A stretch of 7,797 nucleotides of DNA from Verrucomicrobiota bacterium (GTDB taxonomy: Bacteria > Verrucomicrobiota > Verrucomicrobiia > Verrucomicrobiales > DEV007), in assembly GCA_020629815.1 (NCBI GenBank), contig JAHDCN010000128.1:1-7797 (forward strand), in the 5' to 3' direction. How positions within the stretch are numbered: the stretch's first letter is position 1; each line of letters starts with the position of its first letter. Below are positions 5,493 through 7,797 of the stretch, in pieces. A model generated the notes under the pieces. The model was given only the letters and a program-made list of their open reading frames with translations, was not told where the DNA came from and ran no database searches. Position numbers and translations under genes: made by a program.

Positions 5493-6503
5493 GTGATTTT
5501 AGACTTGGACAGATTCATCGACCGGGAGCGTCCCTTTTGGGATGAGCTCAGTGCGATGCTGAAGAAGCAGGATGACCAACCTGACTGGAAAATGCCGTTG
5601 GCTGATGCCCAGCGTTTTCACTATCTGTATCAGCGCACTTCCTCCGATCTGGTAAAACTAAAGACGTTTGCAGGCGAGGCCGAGACCGCTCAGTTTCTCG
5701 AAGGCATCATTGCCCGGGCCTACGCCAAACTTCACGAACGCAGAGCCGAATCGATCCCATTTCGCCCCTGGCAGTGGCTGACGAAAACAGTGCCGCAAAC
5801 TTTTCGCCGACGCTGGCTGGCATTTGTTTTTTCCATTGGGACATTCCTGGTTGGCGGCTTGTTTGGTGCGGTCGCGCTGGCATTTAATTACGATCTGAAA
5901 CAGGATTTCATCCCGCCGCAATTCAGTCACCTCTACGAGTCGCCCAGTAGCCGTGTGGAAAAAGAGGAGAAGCAGGAATTCGATGACTTCGAACGAAGGC
6001 ATACGTTTTCCGCAACTTTGATGACTCACAATACCAAGGTCACAATTATGACCATGGTGACCGGTTTTCTCTTCGGTATCTTCACCATCATTCTGCTGTT
6101 CTACAATGGAACCATTATCGGTGTGGTAGCCTACGACTACATCGCTGACAGTCAGGGGACGTTTCTCGCCGCGTGGCTGTTACCCCATGGTTCGTTCGAG
6201 CTGCCGGCCATCTTTATCGGCGGGCAAGCCGGTTTGGTTATCGCTCGCGCCATGTTCGGCTGGGGCACGAATCTGCGCCTGCGGCAAAGACTGGAACGTA
6301 TCCGCGGCGATGTCCTGACTCTAATCGGCTGCGCTGCGATCATGCTGATCTGGGCTGGAATCATCGAGGCGTTTCTCTCGCAATATCACGGCCCGAAGAT
6401 CTATCCCTGGAAAATCGGCTTTGGCGTTCTGGAGCTGGGCATCCTGATCGCCTTCTTTGGATTCTGCGGCAGGAAGAAAGAACCAACCACTCTGCCAACC
6501 TGA
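5493..6503 (+). CDS. SpoIIM-family (stage II sporulation protein M / DUF95) membrane protein
   Basis: A 336-residue integral membrane protein. A soluble N-terminal region of about 105 residues starts MILDLDRFIDRERPFWDEL, the usual opening of non-sporulator SpoIIM homologues, which supports the GTG at 5493. Helix 1 is at about 107-131, a charged outer loop spans 134-175 (KEEKQEFDDFERRH), and the SpoIIM core follows with helices near 183-203, 206-225, 236-254, 273-294 and 305-325. Signatures are MTHNTKVTIMTMVTGFLFGI (177-196) and the strongly conserved LLPHGSFELPAIFIGGQAG (229-247). In Bacillus, SpoIIM acts with SpoIID and SpoIIP in septal peptidoglycan removal. Here there is no sign of sporulation, and the role of these homologues is unknown. 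The next gene is an RDD protein one base downstream, a pairing seen in many bacteria, often near MoxR/DUF58 genes. No Shine-Dalgarno precedes the start. Confidence 0.9.
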   Translation: MILDLDRFIDRERPFWDELSAMLKKQDDQPDWKMPLADAQRFHYLYQRTSSDLVKLKTFAGEAETAQFLEGIIARAYAKLHERRAESIPFRPWQWLTKTVPQTFRRRWLAFVFSIGTFLVGGLFGAVALAFNYDLKQDFIPPQFSHLYESPSSRVEKEEKQEFDDFERRHTFSATLMTHNTKVTIMTMVTGFLFGIFTIILLFYNGTIIGVVAYDYIADSQGTFLAAWLLPHGSFELPAIFIGGQAGLVIARAMFGWGTNLRLRQRLERIRGDVLTLIGCAAIMLIWAGIIEAFLSQYHGPKIYPWKIGFGVLELGILIAFFGFCGRKKEPTTLPT

Positions 6504-6504
6504 C

Positions 6505-7305
6505 ATGCTGGGCAAAACGACATCGCTGGAAGTGCGAACGCCGGAAGGTGTCACCTTTCATGTGCCGATCGCCAGCCCGGTCAGTCGGTGCCTCTCCCTC
6601 GGAATTGATTGGTTCTGTGTGCTGGCGTTGATCATTTTGATCAGCTTCATTCTCAATGCCGCTTCAACGATCTTCGCAGCAATCCCGGTTATCGGAGACA
6701 CCTTTTCCGATTTTGGAGCCGGGGCTATGATTGTCCTGCAATTTGTGGTCACCACCTTTTACGGCATGATCTGCGAGTGGCTGTTGCGCGGGCAAACGAT
6801 CGGCAAACGGCTCATGAAACTTCGCGTGATCGATGAGCGAGGCCTAAACCTGACGCTGAAGCAGGTCATTATCCGTAATCTGTTTCGCAATCTCGATATC
6901 CTGCCTTCGATGTTTTACCTCCTTGGCGGAATCAGCTGCGCTTTGACCAAGCGTTGTCAGAGGCTGGGTGACATCGCTGCCGGAACACTGGTCGTCCGCG
7001 AGGTGAAAGTTTCACAACCGGCCATTTCGGACGCTGTTGTTGGTGGGGAAAATTCCTTTGCTACCCTGCCCCATCTGGAAGCCAGACTGCGTCAGCGAAC
7101 GACTCCCGAAGAAGCTCGCATCGCGCTCGATGCGGTTTCCCGACGGGACCAACTCGATTCCGGAGATCGATTGGAAGTGTTTTCTCAGATTGCCGATTAC
7201 TTTCGCGAGATCGCGGAATTCCCGGATGAAATCACGCTAGGTCTCTCAGACGAGCAATACGTGCGCAATGTTGTCGATTCCCTGTTTCGACAAGCCACTC
7301 GCTAA
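6505..7305 (+). CDS. RDD-family membrane protein with a soluble C-terminal extension
   Basis: A 266-residue membrane protein. The start is the ATG at 6505, one base after the SpoIIM stop (TGACATG). A TTG at 6457 in the same frame would overlap SpoIIM by 47 bases and add sixteen residues with no family character. After LEVRTPEGVTFHVPIASPVS come the RDD signature Arg28 and Asp35 (SRCLSLGIDWF), helices near 33-60 and 71-94, the conserved RGQTIGKRLMKLRVIDERG (95-113), a third hydrophobic segment (132-146) and the closing QRLGDIAAGTLVVREV (152-167). Residues 168-266 are soluble and mostly helical (LEARLRQRTTPEEARIALDA onward), beyond the usual RDD domain. RDD proteins have been proposed as transporters or membrane partners, including Na+/H+ antiport in some cases; nothing here decides it. 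Tight coupling to SpoIIM suggests that the two products act together. Confidence 0.9.
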   Translation: MLGKTTSLEVRTPEGVTFHVPIASPVSRCLSLGIDWFCVLALIILISFILNAASTIFAAIPVIGDTFSDFGAGAMIVLQFVVTTFYGMICEWLLRGQTIGKRLMKLRVIDERGLNLTLKQVIIRNLFRNLDILPSMFYLLGGISCALTKRCQRLGDIAAGTLVVREVKVSQPAISDAVVGGENSFATLPHLEARLRQRTTPEEARIALDAVSRRDQLDSGDRLEVFSQIADYFREIAEFPDEITLGLSDEQYVRNVVDSLFRQATR

Positions 7306-7312
7306 AATCAGA

Positions 7313-7789
7313 TCATCGACTCAGATCTTCCTGCACCAGCAAGCGGTATCCTGACTTGGAAAGGATCGATTTGCCAAACTCATTGTCTTCCACACAGAGA
7401 GCCACTGCGGATTTTCCTTCCGGACGAGTCAGCAAAGGATACATGAAATGGATGTTGGTTTCCGCATTCAGTAGAGAGCGAAGGCATTCAGGCATTTGCT
7501 CCGGGCCTTCACTCAGTTCCACAACGATCAATTCATTGGAGCTGAAAGGAATTCCCTTTTCCATAAACACCGCCTCGACGGTATCCGGGTCACTGGCGAT
7601 GAGCCGAACCACTGTCACATCGACGGAGTCTTGAACAGAAAGCCCTAAAACCACCACATGGTTCGCTTTCAAAAGCTCCAATATCGAAAGCAAAGCACCT
7701 ACTCGATTCGGGAGGAAGACCGCCAATTGGCGAACTGCGGTAGCTTCGGTGGTGTCGGTGGAAGAATCAGCTGAGTCGTCGGTGCTCAT
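7313..7789 (-). CDS. Small regulatory-type protein with two ACT-like domains
   Basis: A 158-residue cytoplasmic protein. An acidic Ser/Thr/Asp-rich leader (about 1-17) precedes a first ACT domain (about 18-85) with RQLAVFLPNRVGALLSILEL, where the Asn and Gly of 'P-N-x-x-G-x-L' are the usual ligand-binding corner. It continues VVVLGLSVQDSVDVTVVRLI. A second, more diverged ACT-like domain (about 86-155) includes LIVVELSEGPEQMPECLRSL, then IHFMYPLL and SAVALCVEDNEFGKSIL. ACT domains bind amino acids or similar small molecules and usually control metabolic enzymes. No enzyme domain is attached here, so a stand-alone sensor or regulatory subunit is likely; the ligand is not readable. The ATG at 7789 follows GGAAATTT, a passable ribosome binding site. 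Its stop lies eight bases from the RDD stop in a tail-to-tail arrangement, with no clear terminator between them. Confidence 0.83.
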   Translation of the reverse strand: MSTDDSADSSTDTTEATAVRQLAVFLPNRVGALLSILELLKANHVVVLGLSVQDSVDVTVVRLIASDPDTVEAVFMEKGIPFSSNELIVVELSEGPEQMPECLRSLLNAETNIHFMYPLLTRPEGKSAVALCVEDNEFGKSILSKSGYRLLVQEDLSR

Positions 7790-7797
7790 AAATTTCC

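Noticed and set aside
5493..6503. Possible sign of a spore-forming organism because of the SpoIIM match.
   Set aside because: SpoIIM/DUF95 homologues paired with RDD genes are common in non-sporulating bacteria, and no other sporulation gene is present.
6173..6631. Open frame of 152 codons on the + strand across the SpoIIM/RDD junction.
   Set aside because: It overlaps two well-supported genes in a different frame; the product is Arg/His-rich with no membrane segment or domain.
7303..7332. Direct repeat TCAGATC twice (7308-7314 and 7321-7327) at the junction of the convergent RDD and ACT genes.
   Set aside because: Seven bases, two copies, no dyad or U tract; most likely chance.

Overview
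The window looks like a chromosomal stretch from a Gram-negative bacterium of the PVC group, most likely Verrucomicrobiota (perhaps Opitutae). This is inferred from protein style only: secreted STN/secretin-like proteins without an obvious pore, a SpoIIM-RDD membrane pair, a lone GspE-type ATPase, moderate GC and mostly poor Shine-Dalgarno signals. No rRNA, tRNA, CRISPR array, insertion sequence, phage gene or attachment site was seen. The window is compact, has no non-coding gap over 300 bases, and shows eight coding regions, one of them cut by the left edge.

Left block, + strand (1-2528). A secreted Amidase_3-type N-acetylmuramoyl-L-alanine amidase, lacking its start, carries an unusual C-terminal region resembling part of a secretin domain. 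After 85 bases, and a clear ribosome binding site, comes a secreted protein made of three tandem STN-like repeats. It is joined by an ATGA stop/start overlap to a small four-helix membrane protein of the TMEM220 family. A hairpin with A/T-rich flanks between the convergent genes at 2530-2552 probably terminates transcription from both sides.

Middle block, - strand (2561-5403). This holds a complete GspE/PulE-type secretion ATPase with all catalytic motifs and a four-cysteine zinc site, then (further upstream in transcription order) an unrecognised three-helix membrane protein and a VOC/glyoxalase-fold protein. The last two are 24 bases apart and probably co-transcribed, with the VOC gene first.

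Right block. A divergent promoter region (about 5404-5492) separates the VOC gene from a + strand pair, a SpoIIM-family (DUF95) membrane protein and an RDD-family membrane protein, one base apart. The SpoIIM gene may be leaderless. The pair ends tail to tail with a - strand gene for a small protein of two ACT-like domains (7313-7789).

The part most worth a second look is the left block. Secretin-like pieces are split between a cell-wall amidase and a neighbouring three-repeat STN protein, and no secretin pore gene is visible. They may form a periplasmic wall-remodelling or envelope-scaffolding module, which is a hypothesis. Five of the eight genes encode membrane or exported proteins, and the GspE-type ATPase would serve an inner-membrane machine, so the window is biased towards the cell envelope.
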